This document shows, piece by piece, positions 32,485 to 44,694 of a stretch of DNA of 56,886 nt (its first letter is position 1; every line of letters begins with the position of its first letter). The DNA is taken from NCBI GenBank assembly GCA_016098155.1, contig JAAAJB010000180.1:1-56886 (forward strand). Direction: 5' to 3'. The notes beneath the pieces were generated by a model. That model saw only the letters and a list, made by a program, of their open reading frames with translations, was not told the DNA's origin and made no database searches. This DNA is from Actinomortierella ambigua. Its lineage: Eukaryota > Mortierellomycota > Mortierellomycetes > Mortierellales > Mortierellaceae. Both the position numbers and the translations under genes were made by a program.

Positions 32485-34124
32485 GGTCGAGTGAGGGAGA
32501 CCAATGAGGAGGCCAGCTTGGTGGCAACTGTGTCCCTTGGGCAACAGGGCACTAATGGAGGTAAATTGTCAGAAAGGCTGGTTTCTTTTCGAGGTGAATG
32601 GCGGAAGATGGGTGGTGGGTAATGTGGATGCAGCAAGGACGGGAGAAAGGGGAGCTTCGAGGCCACCTAGACAGGCGAAGGGGGGAAAAGGAAATAGCAG
32701 TGGGTTGTAGGCAGTGTGTGTGTATGTGGAGTTGTTTCCCAGTGTACCAAGTGTTGGTGCTCCCTCCGCTTCTTTGCTACGTCACAGATTTTTTTTTGAC
32801 AAAAGAGAGATGTTTATTGATGCTTGATGATATATATCATATCACAATGTGGTTGTTGTTGCTGTTGTCGGAATGCTGGTTGCTGGCTGTTGGTCGTTGG
32901 TTTCTGGCTGCTGGTCGTTGGCTGCTGGCTGCTGGTCGTTGGCTGCTGGCTGCTGGTCGTTGGTTGCTGGTTGCTGGCTGGCCCTTTTTTCTTTGTCTTT
33001 TTTTCTTTTTCTCTTGATGAGGATTGTTCCTAAGATCCCTAACAGGATAAGGATCATCCTCCAAATAGCGGGCGGTTAACGGCTGGGACAAAGGTGACAG
33101 ACAGCAAGATGGAATCGTCAAAGGGAAAGTAGAGTGAAATGGGTCAACCACCAGGTCTTTTGTACCGCAGGCATAGTCTCGGTTAAGTCTTTTTACCCAG
33201 GACCACGCGACAAGATGTTAGAACTTCGTCTCGGATAAAAAGACTAATTATATATATAAAAAGAAGCGCATCGTTCAAGGAAGGCTGTTGCAGCAATATG
33301 ATACTTTATGTCTAGACTTTCATATTTGTGCGTTCTTCTCGCACCTCCTTCAGCCCACACTTTGCAACGGGCCATCGCATCCGTAGTAATGCAGTATGAC
33401 AACAGAAATGATTGGGGCTAGGCAAAAAAATCAAAAGTGATAGATCATATTTTGTTAGACTGCCACACGCGATAAACTATCTCGAGGATGCAGTGACTTG
33501 CAAGGAAGTTGGCTCGTTGGAGGTTGGTGTAGCCTTCGATAAGGATGCCAATTCTCACATGTCGACATACTGTCATCGACATCTGCATAGGGTAGCCGGC
33601 CACGTCGGATAAGCCCTACAAAAAAAAAAAAAAAAAAAAAGGAACGACCATACCCTTTTTTTTCCCGTTCTGCGGCGTTTTGGTTTCGCCGACAGGAGTG
33701 AGTATATGACTATTCCTTCGATACCATGGACACTACTATGTATGTAGGACAGTCGTGATTCCGTGACCATGGCCAGGGGTTAGGATAGAAGAATGGCAAG
33801 CACGGAATGAACGAAGAATGAAGAATGAGGGACTGATGAGGGCTGCTGGATCAGAGTACCTTTAGCCCACGAGACGATTGTGTGAACGGTATTTGTCGTG
33901 CCGCCCTCAAGGAAGGGTTGGTCCAGGGCAGGTGTGAGTAATAAGAGTGAAGAACGGGGCGTGGAGTGATTGTCTATGGTGGTAGAGGGTGGGCCCACTT
34001 TGAGGTGTATAAAGTTTAACCCTACAACAGGAGTATGTGTTGTCTGTCTCGATATGAAACGCGTCCGCCGTTTTAGTCTGCTCTAGTTTTATACTACTAC
34101 TACTCCTGGCAAAAGCACCGGCCT
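32485..34124. other. Intergenic with minisatellite
   Basis: No gene supported. Contains the minisatellite described separately, a TATATA tract near 33248-33258, and a poly-A tract of about 20 at 33618-33640. The open reading stretches across the minisatellite in several frames reflect the repeat itself. Confidence 0.5.
32868..32980. repeat. Minisatellite, about 21-bp units of CTGGTCGTTGGCTG type
   Basis: Four to five imperfect tandem copies of a G/T-rich unit (GGTCGTTGGCTGCTGGCTGCT and variants with TTTCTG or TTGCTG) lie between the SUMO-protease promoter and the FAD monooxygenase 3' end. The repeat is G/C skewed: one strand has almost no A. Confidence 0.8.
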
Positions 34125-37100
34125 CTAGACGAATGAATTCAACGACGCTTGCTTGGTGGCCAGCTGTTGTTGGGTCATTAGTAAAGCAGCAGCAGCAGCA
34201 GCGCGTTGGCGTCGGATACGACAAAATTCGAGCGCGCGTACGGACACTCTTGTCGGCTTGGCCCTGACCGAGCCACGGTCCGGCACACGCTGGAGGAAGA
34301 TGGCCTGTGGCCTGACAGAGCTGGTCTTGTCGCGGATCAGCCTGACCAACCAGTCTGGTACGTAGCTTAGCGATACTTTCCGCGCCACGTCCACCGCCCA
34401 CCCATGGCTCGACAAGATTGTCGATACCTGGCGACTGCCATGCACAGCGTCCTTGGCCGATTTCTTTCGTTCGTCATAGTATGCTTGGAAACATGTCGAG
34501 ATTGCCTCCACCGTGTTGTGCTCCAGTTCTGATAAGTGATTCGCGATCGATACTGCGTCAAACATGGCCTGCATGGCTCCTTGTCTGAAAGAATAGTCGA
34601 TAGAGAGAGAGAGACAATGAGTAAGAGGTTTATAGTAGCTCGGTAAAAGCAGTTTCTCGTGAGCAGAGAACACTGGATCCTTACCCTGCGTGTGGAACCA
34701 CCTAGAAGTAGCAGCACCCGATGGATTTGTGTCCATATGATAAAGCAATAAGGCAGCGTTAGTGTCAAAAAAAAATACCATTGTCGGCAGGAGTTTGGAA
34801 GCAATATCCACCTCGAAAATCCTGCTGTTGAGAAAACAGATGCAGACTGGAAAATATAACCTAACACGCTAACGAGACAGCACAGCTGGCATCTCGTGAC
34901 ATCCTTTTGTCCACTTTTTGTTGTTGTTGTTGTCGACACACCTTTAGAGTGATCTATGGAGTTCCGAATTGTGACACAGCCCTTTGAATCTGCAGAAAGT
35001 AAATGATCCTTGTGCACCATCATGCTCCATAGAATCGCAGCACCGCAGAAGAGCTATGAAGCTATCGTGACCAATGTCCAATTTTCATTTAAAATAAACC
35101 TATCCATGCAGATTGAATACTGCAGTTCCCTCTCCTTTGGTGGCACATGTTGCAAGTGTTTGCTGAACTCCCCTCCTCTCAGAGCAAATAGAGTGCCAAA
35201 TGAAATGAAGCACGAACCTTATGACATGCTGGGTAACAGGATGCGTGTTGTGGAGACCGGTGATAAGAGACACGGCAAGATACAAATCGTAAGAAAGAAC
35301 GAGGTGAGTGACAGTCTATAAGCGGGTGAAAGGGCATGCCTCGTAGAGCCAAATAAAGTTAACATATTCCTGTCTACTTACCATCACCCAACAAGACGAC
35401 TCGTCCACTTGTCCAGGTCTTGAAGAGCTTTTCCTCCAGAAACACCCGACTTCGTAGACTTGGTTTTGTGCTGTTAATGATCTCGTCGATGCTACCACTC
35501 ACTGGGCAGTTGAGCTGTAGTATAAAAATGATAGAATAGGAGGCACAGAGGAAACGTTCAATATCAGATTCAGGAAAGAAATCGATTAGACTAGGGCAGC
35601 ACGAGCTGTCTGTATTTCTGCATTTCAAGATTCGACCGGCCGCACTTCACTGTTCTCTCCATTACTCATGCACTGCTTTTTCAATCATGCTTTGTTTCCA
35701 CTCCAATGGTGGAGATAAACTACTTACATGGCGAACCTTGGAGCAAATCTCCTCGGCGGCTTCAGGACCCCACTCTGAACTTTTAAAAGTCTCTTGTTTG
35801 CGGTAGTCTTTGTCTTCCAGCTTGTGACCGATTATCCTAAAGTTTTTTACCCATATTGTCCAAGATTATTAGAAAAACGATGAGTTGTTGTTAGAGCAAC
35901 AAACTTCACTTCTTTTCAACAACTCAATCACAGGGAGGCTTACCAACTCAATCGGTTATCTTCCACTGGAACTGCCCAGAACTAAGACATTTAGAGGTGC
36001 GAGTGGAAAAAAACCATAATCCCGTTCAGCAACCTGCGAGAGCATTGTTGTTTCGTATTCATCAACCCTGAAATTTAGTGGAAACGGACAAACACAGAAG
36101 GCATGTACATACGGCATACTGACGATCCACCGAAAGCACTATGTGAAGGGTGGAAAACTCTTCTCCCACGATCGGGAACCTTGCAGGGTCGAGAGGCTCT
36201 GTTGTTCCGACCACACACTGTACCAAAAAAAAAAAAAAGAATAAAGAGAAGAAGAGATGAAAAGTGGATGTGGGCAAGGGGATGAGAGGGGGGGGGGGGC
36301 GAGTTAGTGAACAAAAATCTGCACAGCACAATGCAGCTTTGTTGTTGGTTTCTCTTCCCCGCCATTCTGCAATACCACTTTTTTGTCTTTTCTCCAAGGT
36401 GAGATGGGCGTCCATCTTTCATGCTCTCTCCCTCTATTTTTTTTTTTTTACTCAGAAGCAGTGTACCTCCTGGTCAATCGCCATAGGCTTCGCATCCGAT
36501 GACCGCAACTTGTGTCTTTGGTCCAGCTCCCGAAACATATTCTGGCGCACGGCCGAGTACGCCCCATCGGCACCGACCACCACATCGGCCTCATGGACCG
36601 ACTGGTCCGCACACCGGACCATCGCCCGCGTCTCTGTCTGTTCCACGCCAATGACCCTCTTGCCCAATAGGATCTTCTCTTTCGGGATCCGCCTCAGCAA
36701 GATATTGTACAATGTCGGTCGACTCAACATCCGGACATAATATCCATACCGCTCTTTGGAAAACACGGCGTCCACCGCTCCTATACGCGTCAGCGACTCG
36801 TCGTAAAAATATGCCGCTTGTTCCGGTTTGGAGGCCTCGTTGATCTCGTCTAGTAGCCCTAGTTGCTCCAGCAGTGGCTGCACAGCTGCCGACAAAGATA
36901 TGGCACTGCCCAGCGGCCGGAACGTGCTTGTGCGCTCAATCACCATGTACGGGATGCCTGCCTTCTCGAGGAGAATTGCAAGGAGGAGACCTTGCGTTGT
37001 CGACGAGTATGGGAAGGAATGTAAGGGGAGACGGCGGTGGTTTGGGGTGCAGACAGCACCCAAAAAAAAAAGATGCTTTGGTTTAGAGGGTTGGTCGTAT

Positions 37101-37221
37101 CCAAGGTACAGATGTGATGTTTCAGAGGAGAGCCACGAGGAGGAAATAACGGGGAAAGAGGACATTTACCTCCAATACCAGCGCCAACGATCAAGACTCG
37201 AATATCAGGGGGCCCTTCCAT
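34125..37221 (-). CDS. FAD-dependent monooxygenase
   Basis: Exons placed, in transcript order: 37221-37170, 36990-36467, 36217-36113, 35981-35944, 35836-35728, 35514-35382, an unresolved part, 34701-34685 (17 nt) and 34584-34125. The N-terminal dinucleotide-binding motif is IRVLIVGAGIGG. GIPYMVIERTSTFRPLGSAI follows, and the NADPH/FAD region DVVVGADGAYSAVRQ lies at the end of exon 2. The second FAD-contact motif appears as GRVVLLGD at the end of the 35382 exon and VVPHAGQGAMQAMFDA across the microexon. The link between them (normally Asp-Ala-Cys-His-Lys in relatives) could not be placed; one route gives an open but odd insert around 34800-34990. The C-terminus is basic and Ala-rich. It resembles class A flavin hydroxylases common in Mortierella relatives; substrate unknown. 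It lacks a signal peptide. Confidence 0.78.
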
Positions 37222-37967
37222 AGTCTAAGTGGTGTTGGGAGAGCGGGATAAAAGGTAGCAAGAGTGGAGAATGAGCTCAGTGAAGAGGAATGGGGTAGAG
37301 GATAGAGGGAAGGTAGAGAAGAAGAGGAAGAAGAAGAAGAAAAGAAAGGTGGGAGGATAAACTCGTTGTTCTTCTTTGCTTCTGCCAAAAAAGAGCCGCC
37401 GCAAAAACCTCAAATCACCGATGGAAAGGCGGTGCACAAAACACACATGCACACAGCGATACACCCACAGTAGACTGACCGAGCCCGGTTGGACATTTTG
37501 TTCTCAAATCTCGCTGTTGAGCACACTGCACCCCCACGTCTCCTCCTCCAGCAGCCAAACAAATGGTTTCAAGATTTGTCCGTGTACCAAACCTTCTCTT
37601 TGACAAGATGGTGCTTGCTCACTCAGCCTTCCTAACTCTTCTCACGCCCAACTTCAGCGAACGACGCCAATATACCTCCCCCCCTTTCCCTCAAACAAAA
37701 TGTGTTGTTTGGCGGATCTTTACTTCAGTTTTCTACAATGATAAAAAAAAAAATAACAAACAGCAAGAGAAGAAGACGAAAAAACGCAAAAACGTTTGAT
37801 GCTTTGCAGTGCTCTGAATGGCGTACAAAATATTGCTAAACTGTCAATTGGAGGAAAGGGGCGAAGAGGCGGACCATCGTTTTGTCCTCCGCTGGGGAGG
37901 AAGGGGGGTCTGTGGATCCTTTCCTTCCATCCACTACCCCTCCTGGGAACACGTTAGGCGACTTCCC
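37222..37967. other. Intergenic spacer
   Basis: Holds the upstream region of the FAD monooxygenase (minus, CT-rich on that strand at 37310-37370) and the 3' flank of the eIF4E gene. Nothing else is recognised. Confidence 0.5.
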
Positions 37968-40900
37968 TCACGCCTCGATTTCCGTGCGCGTGACACTGAC
38001 AATCGGCGTGTTCTTGGTCGGTGCGCTCTCCATCGAGATGAGAAGTCCTCCTCCTCCCGATGAGCCCGCCACACCTGCTACCGTTTCATCATAGCTGTTC
38101 TTCCGAGCCTTGCTGTTGCTGCTCTCCTCTCCTGATGCCGCGCCTACTGCCGAACCCTCTGCCGCTACTTGCGAATCTTCGGTATTCGCTGCACTAGCAT
38201 CCAACGATTCCCGCCGCGCCTTGGTGACATTCTCCTGTTGCTCGGCTTCGAGGTCCCTACGAATCGTGTCCAGTGTGATGTAACGTTTGGGCGTCGCAAT
38301 CGGTGTCGTCGCTACATCTCCCGTAATCTAGTATTGCCGAAAGGTTAAAGGGGAGGGGGAGTGTGAGGTTCCTTTCCTTTTTTTCTTGCGAGGCAAGCCT
38401 TATCCTGCCATCCTTTGTCTCTGTTCCAAGGAAAAAAAAATGGAGATATGTTGCATACCTGGAACTCCAATGACATGCGCTCTTTGCCAAAGTCCAACAA
38501 CTTGATGAGGCGTTTTCTGATTGTCGATTTTTGATGCAAGGGAATAGACAGTTAGTCGTAGCCACGAATGTGCAAGTGGGACTCTTGCTCATATGATATA
38601 GCAAAAAGAAAAAAGGGGACCCTATAAAGCTTTATCATACCCAATACCATTGATCGCCGTAATGTTATCCCGGTCCCGAACCCATACAGCCAATCGATCT
38701 GCCTTTGTCCTCCGCGAAAGCACTGTTGTTCATATGAGACGAGGGAAAAGAAAAGAAAGAGAGGTTAGCCCATCTCGAGGGTTGGATATGGCATCAATCA
38801 AGATGGTTACGAAAACTTAAATCCACTATTTACCTGCTCCACAGATATCGTCATCTTCGTCGAGCTGTTCTCCAACAAGGGCATAGGCCAGTTCCAGCCA
38901 GTATTTGTCCAGCAACTCTGGGTTCTTGCTCAACAGCGTTACAATCCATCGACCACCCTAAAAAAAAGGGTTGTTTAGTATCGTACCTCCAAGGGCGTTT
39001 TGAGGAGAGAATAAGGTTGAAACACTTCATCTCAATATTGATACCTTTGCATTGGCCGGGTCTTCCCACATGGGCTTGATGCCATCCTTGAACAAGTGAT
39101 AGTTGGTACTGTTGTCCATCTTGTGAGGCTTTGGGATCCAATTGAAGTATCGCGCAAAGCTCTCAACCTGTTAGAAAATGCCCAACAAAAAAGATAAATG
39201 AGTGACATGGCTGGTTGAAATGAAGTTGAAAGTTGAACCGCACAAACAGGGTTAAAGTCATTGGCGATGAAAGAAGATATCTCTTTTTTTACCGATTGGA
39301 ATATGCCGAGCTCTTTGAGCCCACTTTCAAAATGATGCAAGGAGGATCCCTGACGTCCGAAGCCCATCGAAACATCAAAGTATAGTGTCCTAATGGTATG
39401 GAGGGGAGGGTATAGCCAGAAACGAGAAATATCGTAAACGATATGCACTATGAGTAACAGAGTGACCTTTGTTTTTAAACAGCACGAGACTAATCTCGTA
39501 ACATGAACTGAAGGAAAACCCATACCAGGAATGCTGCAAAGGATGCTGGTCCTTGTACTTTGCTGCCAAGGCAGTCGGGGCTGCTGGATCATCTGGGTGC
39601 AGTGATGATCGGCGGGGAGTAGGAGCAATTGATCCTAAGGAAAATGGAGCCAGCGATGGCGACGAACCGTTGCTCTGATGGATAGAGATAGGGGCACCGA
39701 GACCTGTTGCAAATGCACTGTTGTGACTGGCCGTACGGCGCATGTCCGTCGATTGTGACAAAGGTGACTTGAGTCCATTGGAGCCATTGAGCGTCGCGGG
39801 CGAGGATGGTGTAGCTAGGTTGGCGGATGTGGCCCCTGTAGCAGTGCCTACTGTTGTTGCTGCTGTTGTTGATAATAATGATGGTGACGGAGCTGTGGGC
39901 TTTTGCGGCGAGGTGGACGACGATGATGATGACAGAGCAGACGATCCTACATGTCCCAAGGATTGCTGGCGTAATAGCGGCGAGTGCATCGGCGAAGACT
40001 ATTCGGGGCATTAAAAAAAAGGGGGGATCCAATTTGTATCAGATGTGTACCCAGCGGAAAAGAAGTATAAGGGCGATGTTTGCTAAGACAAGGGTTGCTG
40101 TGCTCGGCCGGGCTTTTTCTCTGTCTGTCTGCCTGTCTGTCTGTCTGTCTCTGCCATGGTCGTTGCTTTCCTTTGTTTCCCTCTCTCCCCCCCCTCTCTT
40201 GTGTCTGTGTGCATGTGTATACGTGTTTGTTGTGCTTCCTTTTTTTTTCTTCCTCCCGTTGGGTCGGGGCATTCAGTCCTGCAACACGAACAGAGTCACG
40301 GCACTGTTGTGCAGGTATTGTTTCCTCGCCCCCTACTCCTGATAGAGACCAACCAGCCCTCCTGGGATACTTCCACTCTCCTTAAAAAAACAGGACAGGA
40401 CAGAGCGACAAGCGAGAGGAGGGGGAGGGGGGGTAAGGTGCATTGGGATGGGGTGGGGGCAGCAACCAGTATGAGCGTCCGTCAAAAGAGCCTTGCTAGT
40501 TTTTTTTTTTTTTTTTTTTTTGCCTTGGAGGAAGGAGGAAAAGAGAAAATCGTTCGTTCCAATGGCCTGAAAAGAGAAAGAGGCCGGACGAAGAGGAGGT
40601 CCGTTCTCCACCCCCTCCTCCTCCTCATTCCTGATGTCTTTTTTTTTTAATGCTCTTCTTCTTCTGCTTATTCTTTCGACACTTACCTGGCCGAAGGACG
40701 AAGACGATGGGATGGAGGGTGACGAATGGCCACTAGGGGTGGAGCGTGGGTGGTGATGATGCGACTTGTTGGCGGGTAAAACGGATGATCCTGCTGAAGA
40801 AGACGACGACGGGTTGGCTCCGCGTCGGTCCTTGTCCAAAAACCCACCAGGACTCAAAGCCGGCGACAACTGCAGCTTGGCAAACTTTTCCTTGATCTCC

Positions 40901-41487
40901 TTGGAGTCTGCAAACTTTGCAGCCAAGGACTCGAGATTCATTGTTTGCGAGGTTGGCATTGATGACGAAAAGTTCCCACCACTTGCTCCTCCAGATCCTG
41001 ATCCAGGGCCTGGTGACGACGGTTTGTTGTAGATGGAGGGCGAGCTAAGCCGGGGCGACGACGAACCAGGGTGGGAAAAATATCCAGTGTCCTTGGAGAG
41101 CGCCGCGGACAGCGACGGTGACTCCATCGGGTGATGATGGCTAGACGAACCACTGCCCGTGGCTACACCACTGCCGCCACCAGAGGTGGATGAAGTCGAG
41201 GACGAGGACGAGGATGAATTCCGGGTGCTATGGTGCCTGAGCAACGAGTTTGACCTCGACGTTGTTGGCGTCGATGCCGAAGGCGACGAGAGCGTCGAGT
41301 TGGACTGCTGCCGAGCGAACGATGGACGCCACGGTCCTGGGCTGGCTGCAGAGGTCCCACTGCTGGACGACAACGAAGACGACGACACCTTGGCGTCCTG
41401 ACTGCCACCTGGCGAATGAGGAATGGGAGTCGCCGCTGCCGTCGCGGACGACCCTGATGGTGCCTGGGCAGCAGGTCTTGATGCCAT
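37968..41487 (-). CDS. eIF4E-family cap-binding protein (class II, 4EHP-like) with long N-terminal extension
   Basis: Eight exons in transcript order: 41487-40687, 39998-39526, 39389-39293, 39167-39045, 38957-38834, 38722-38641, 38516-38459 and 38327-37968. They total 705 aa in continuous frame. Residues 1 to about 424 are Ser/Pro/Thr/His-rich and likely disordered. The eIF4E fold then begins at HPLQHSWTLYFD. It contains YHLFKDGIKPMWED (Trp-Glu cap contact), GGRWIVTLLSK, KYWLELAYALVGEQ, DDDICGAV and DRLAVWVRDRD (the Trp166 equivalent). The first cap-stacking Trp of class I proteins is not at its usual place: the segment RQGSSLHHFESGLKELG aligns with the 4EHP segment that has Tyr there. That supports a class II protein, often a translational repressor. 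The C-terminal 110 residues are also disordered, with acidic and Ser-rich tracts. It acts in the cytoplasm. Confidence 0.88.
40118..40152. repeat. (TGTC)n microsatellite in an eIF4E-gene intron
   Basis: Tandem CTGT units with one or two CCTG variants, within the 688-nt first intron. The same intron has a poly-T run of about 22 at 40500-40521. Confidence 0.8.
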
Positions 41488-42568
41488 GGGGGTGATTGCG
41501 TCAAACGCTAGCAGGACGATGGAAACTGTTCACACGAGGCAAGAGATGCACTGTCCAGCTCTTGATGAACAAGGTGCCAAGAGAAAGAAAGAAAGAAAAA
41601 TAATAAGAGTAGCTAATAGAAAGAAAGGCGATGCACACAATGGGAGGAAGAAAAAAAAAAGATGGAGAGAACACTCTCTGACGGGTACAGAAAAAAATAA
41701 GGTATCGGCGAAAGTGGGTCTCACACAGCTACCCAGCCAAGGCCAACCAACAAGTCAAGTCACCCTCAAAATCTGTAAAGGGGGGAAGGGATGTATGTAC
41801 CCAAAAAAAAAAAGGTTTACTCCGCTGGACATGAACACTTTCGTCAATGACAGCGACAACGAAAATGACGACAAAGAAGCTGCTATGTACGGAAGGAGCT
41901 GGTCGGTGGCCATGGAGCAAGGAAAGAAGGATGGGGAGACGAGTGGAGAGAAAGACTAAAAGGGTGTGAGAAGGGGGGAATAGCTGAATGCTTCGCTCGC
42001 CGTCACCAAATGCCACTAATTGGTGCTGCAGGGTCCTTGCGTTGTAGAATGCTGACAAGCTTTTGTATGGTATGTCACGAGGAGGATGCAGCTGGGGTGC
42101 GGGAGGGATGCGAGAGAATGTAGAGGAGCAGAGCAGAGCAGAGCAGAGCAGAGCAGAGCAGAGCAGAGCAGAGCAGAGCAGAGCAGNNNNNNNNNNNNNN
42201 NNNNNNNNNNNNNNNNNNNNNNNNNNNNNNNNNNNNNNNNNNNNNNNNNNNNNNAGAGCAGAGCAGAGCAGAGCAGAGCAGAGCAGAGGAGATCAGAAAG
42301 GCGGTCCTCTCATCACACGCGCCATGCTCACACGCACGTAAGCACATCCAACCATGCGTGTAGACAGATAGAAAGATAGGCAGACGGACAGAAGGACAGG
42401 CAGGCAGGATAGGTCTCTTCCTTTGCTTGTGCTCTCGGAAAGTAAAAGTCAATACCCCTTTGCTGGATTCCGAGGAAACCTCACAGGTCCCATCCATCCC
42501 TTATTCTGTTGACGCGGCGTATGTGTTTTGTGTTCTCTCTGTCCGTCTGTTCAGCCCATCGATAACGG
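41488..42568. other. Intergenic with pentanucleotide repeat and assembly gap
   Basis: Upstream region of the eIF4E gene (minus strand, CT-rich leader) and 3' flank of MZT1. The GAGCA repeat with its N gap is listed separately. No gene is recognised. Confidence 0.5.
42124..42290. repeat. (GAGCA)n repeat interrupted by a 68-N gap
   Basis: Pure AGAGC pentamers run from about 42126 to 42186, then 68 Ns (42187-42254), then the same pentamers to about 42287. The N block is an assembly gap, so the true repeat length is unknown. Each frame reads as a repeated pentapeptide, which is an artefact of the 5-bp unit. Confidence 0.95.
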
Positions 42569-43180
42569 CTAGTGTTGGCGCGCTTCACGAGAGAGTTCCT
42601 TGATGACAGCCTACAACGAATCATGATCAGGGGATTGAAGGAAGGAAGGATCAGCTATCACTGTGTGCGATACGGCGATACCCAATAGTCAAAGATCACA
42701 CATCTTCATGCGATGGGGGTTCCTCCTGGCGCCCTCGTGTCGAGGATGGTGTCCAGGATGGTGTCCAGGGTGGTGTCCAGGGTGGTGACACGAGAAGAGA
42801 TCACTTGCTGTTTCATTGCTCTCCGGGTTTCACTGTGCGGATACAGCCAGGGCACTCAGTCCTGTCGACTTACTGCAAGTGCCTCCGGATTCATGCCCGC
42901 CTCGCACATGGCCACACACACCGACAGTGTCTCGCGGTCCAGTCCCGTGTTCAGCAGTGCAGCCATCTCTGTTAGGACTATCGATATGCACAGTAATATG
43001 TAACTCGGTTAGCAGCATGCAGTTTAGACAATGTTACAGAGAATGGGAAAAAAAGAAATCTACTCTTCAAAATGAATGGAAATCCGTACTGTCCATGGCT
43101 TGCCTCGCCTCCTGTAGCATGGCTCCGGAGGAGGCGGACGACTGAGCAGCAGATGCTGAAGACTGCTGAGCTGGATGCAT
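42569..43180 (-). CDS. MZT1: MZT1/MOZART1, gamma-tubulin complex small subunit
   Basis: Three short exons in transcript order: 43180-43090, 42977-42874 and 42610-42569, giving 78 aa. The exons join in frame as QEARQAMD / [20 protein letters not shown] ... NPEALA / [13 protein letters not shown], matching MOZART1 along its whole core (human 82 aa). The Leu-Asn-Thr-Gly-Leu-Asp and Asn-Pro-Glu-Ala-Leu motifs are diagnostic. MZT1 binds N-terminal regions of the gamma-tubulin complex proteins and is needed to recruit or activate gamma-tubulin complexes at spindle pole bodies. It is too short and too split to appear as a single open frame. The last intron holds a short tandem repeat near 42740-42788. 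It is divergent from UBL3. Confidence 0.93.
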
Positions 43181-43534
43181 TTAAAAATAAAGATGGAGGG
43201 ACGGTGCGAGGAAAGGACGCAATGCACAATGGGATTGTATGGTCAGGAAGAGGGTGTGAAAATTGAATTCAAGACAACAATAAAGTGAGCGTCACGCATG
43301 CAAGCGCACTGGGCCAGCAACAGAACAGCCATTCCCCCACCCTTTCTCCCCTTTTCCGTCGACTCTTTTTCTTTTTTAGCATTCCGCATCCTCGTTCCTC
43401 CCGCGACTACCCCACGTTCCAGTACCTTGCCTTGCTTATTTTTCCTGTATTTCTCCTTGTCTCTTTCTCTCTCTCTCTTCGCTCTCTCCCTCTTCCTCTT
43501 CTCCTGTCCTCCTTCTTCCTTTCTTTTCATTCAA
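43181..43534. promoter_or_regulatory. Shared upstream region of MZT1 and UBL3
   Basis: A 354-bp divergent spacer. The UBL3 side is strongly CT-rich from about 43330 to 43534. An AT-rich stretch (TTTAAAAATAAAG) lies just upstream of the MZT1 start. No classical TATA box is positioned convincingly. Confidence 0.5.
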
Positions 43535-44639
43535 ATGTCGCAACACACCCCTCAGGCCTCGACAACAGACCCATCAGTTGTGACCATTACCTTCTTACTG
43601 GTCTCTGGCAAGAAGACTAGTCTAGGGTTCAAGAGCACCGACACCATCGAGGATGTCAAGCGGCACGTCTTTGAAGACTGGCCTAAAGGTACTCCTTGCT
43701 TTGTCACGTTCAAGCTCTCGCTCTCACTCTCTCTCACTTGCAGCCTTCTCACTCGCCAAGAAACACCGACCTCAAAAGGGGACAGAGATATAGAGTTGAG
43801 GGCGGCTAGAGGAAAAAACTCAGCAACCTGCCCATGGCGTCCGACGTTTTGAGAAGCACCAGTCCCCCGCCCGTTCCGTTCGCCTGGGCATCACACGCAC
43901 TAGCGCTGGGACCACATGGTACCGGGTTATCTAAGAAAGTTCCCACTACACCGGCACAACGGTCTGGGCATCCATCCCAACCAATACAATCAAATCCAAC
44001 CAACTGCCAACGCTCTCTTCTGTTCACCACCAAAGGAAGATACTCAAAGGAAGGGAGAAAAAGATACAGAGACAGACATCTTGACTATTGACTGGAAGAC
44101 GAGAGGGGAAGGAAGACCCCTGTTAGGACGCTCGGATAGGAGTGGCAAACTCTTTTTCTCTCTTCTGTCTGCCTGTCTGGTCTGTCTCTCCCCTCCTGCT
44201 CTCGCTACCTCTTTCTCGTCCGAGAGGTCTGCGTGTGGCTAGAAGGTCATGCGCTTGAGAGTCTCGCACATCTTTTCGATCTCATCCTGAACCAGGGCAC
44301 TCTTTCCACACGCCGGCACTGAACTGACTCCCCCCCCCCTCCTCCCTTCTCTCTGTGGTCATTCTCTTTTTATTATCTTTCTCGCCATTTCCCTCTACAT
44401 GGGGGATATCGGGGGGTGACAATAGACTGGGTGGATGAGATGCCATCATCCCCACAAAGCCTGAAGATTCTGTACCTGGGCAAGTTTTTAGCAGATGACT
44501 CGACGTTGGAATGTAAAGTCAGGCGAGCATGACCTTTTTGATACTGTTGATATTGATGTTGATACTGTTGAAGCTGGTGTCTGTCCAATAGGTGCTTTGG
44601 ATGATCATGCCGTATTCATCTCCACCTTGTGTTTCTACA

Positions 44640-44694
<55 letters not shown>

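Noticed and set aside
32598..33151. Several overlapping ORFs with hydrophobic or Gln/Ala repeats near 32.8-33.0 kb
   Set aside because: They are translations of the minisatellite in different frames, with no gene-like context.
42063..42497. ORFs on both strands across the GAGCA repeat
   Set aside because: They are pentapeptide translations of a 5-bp microsatellite and run through the N gap.
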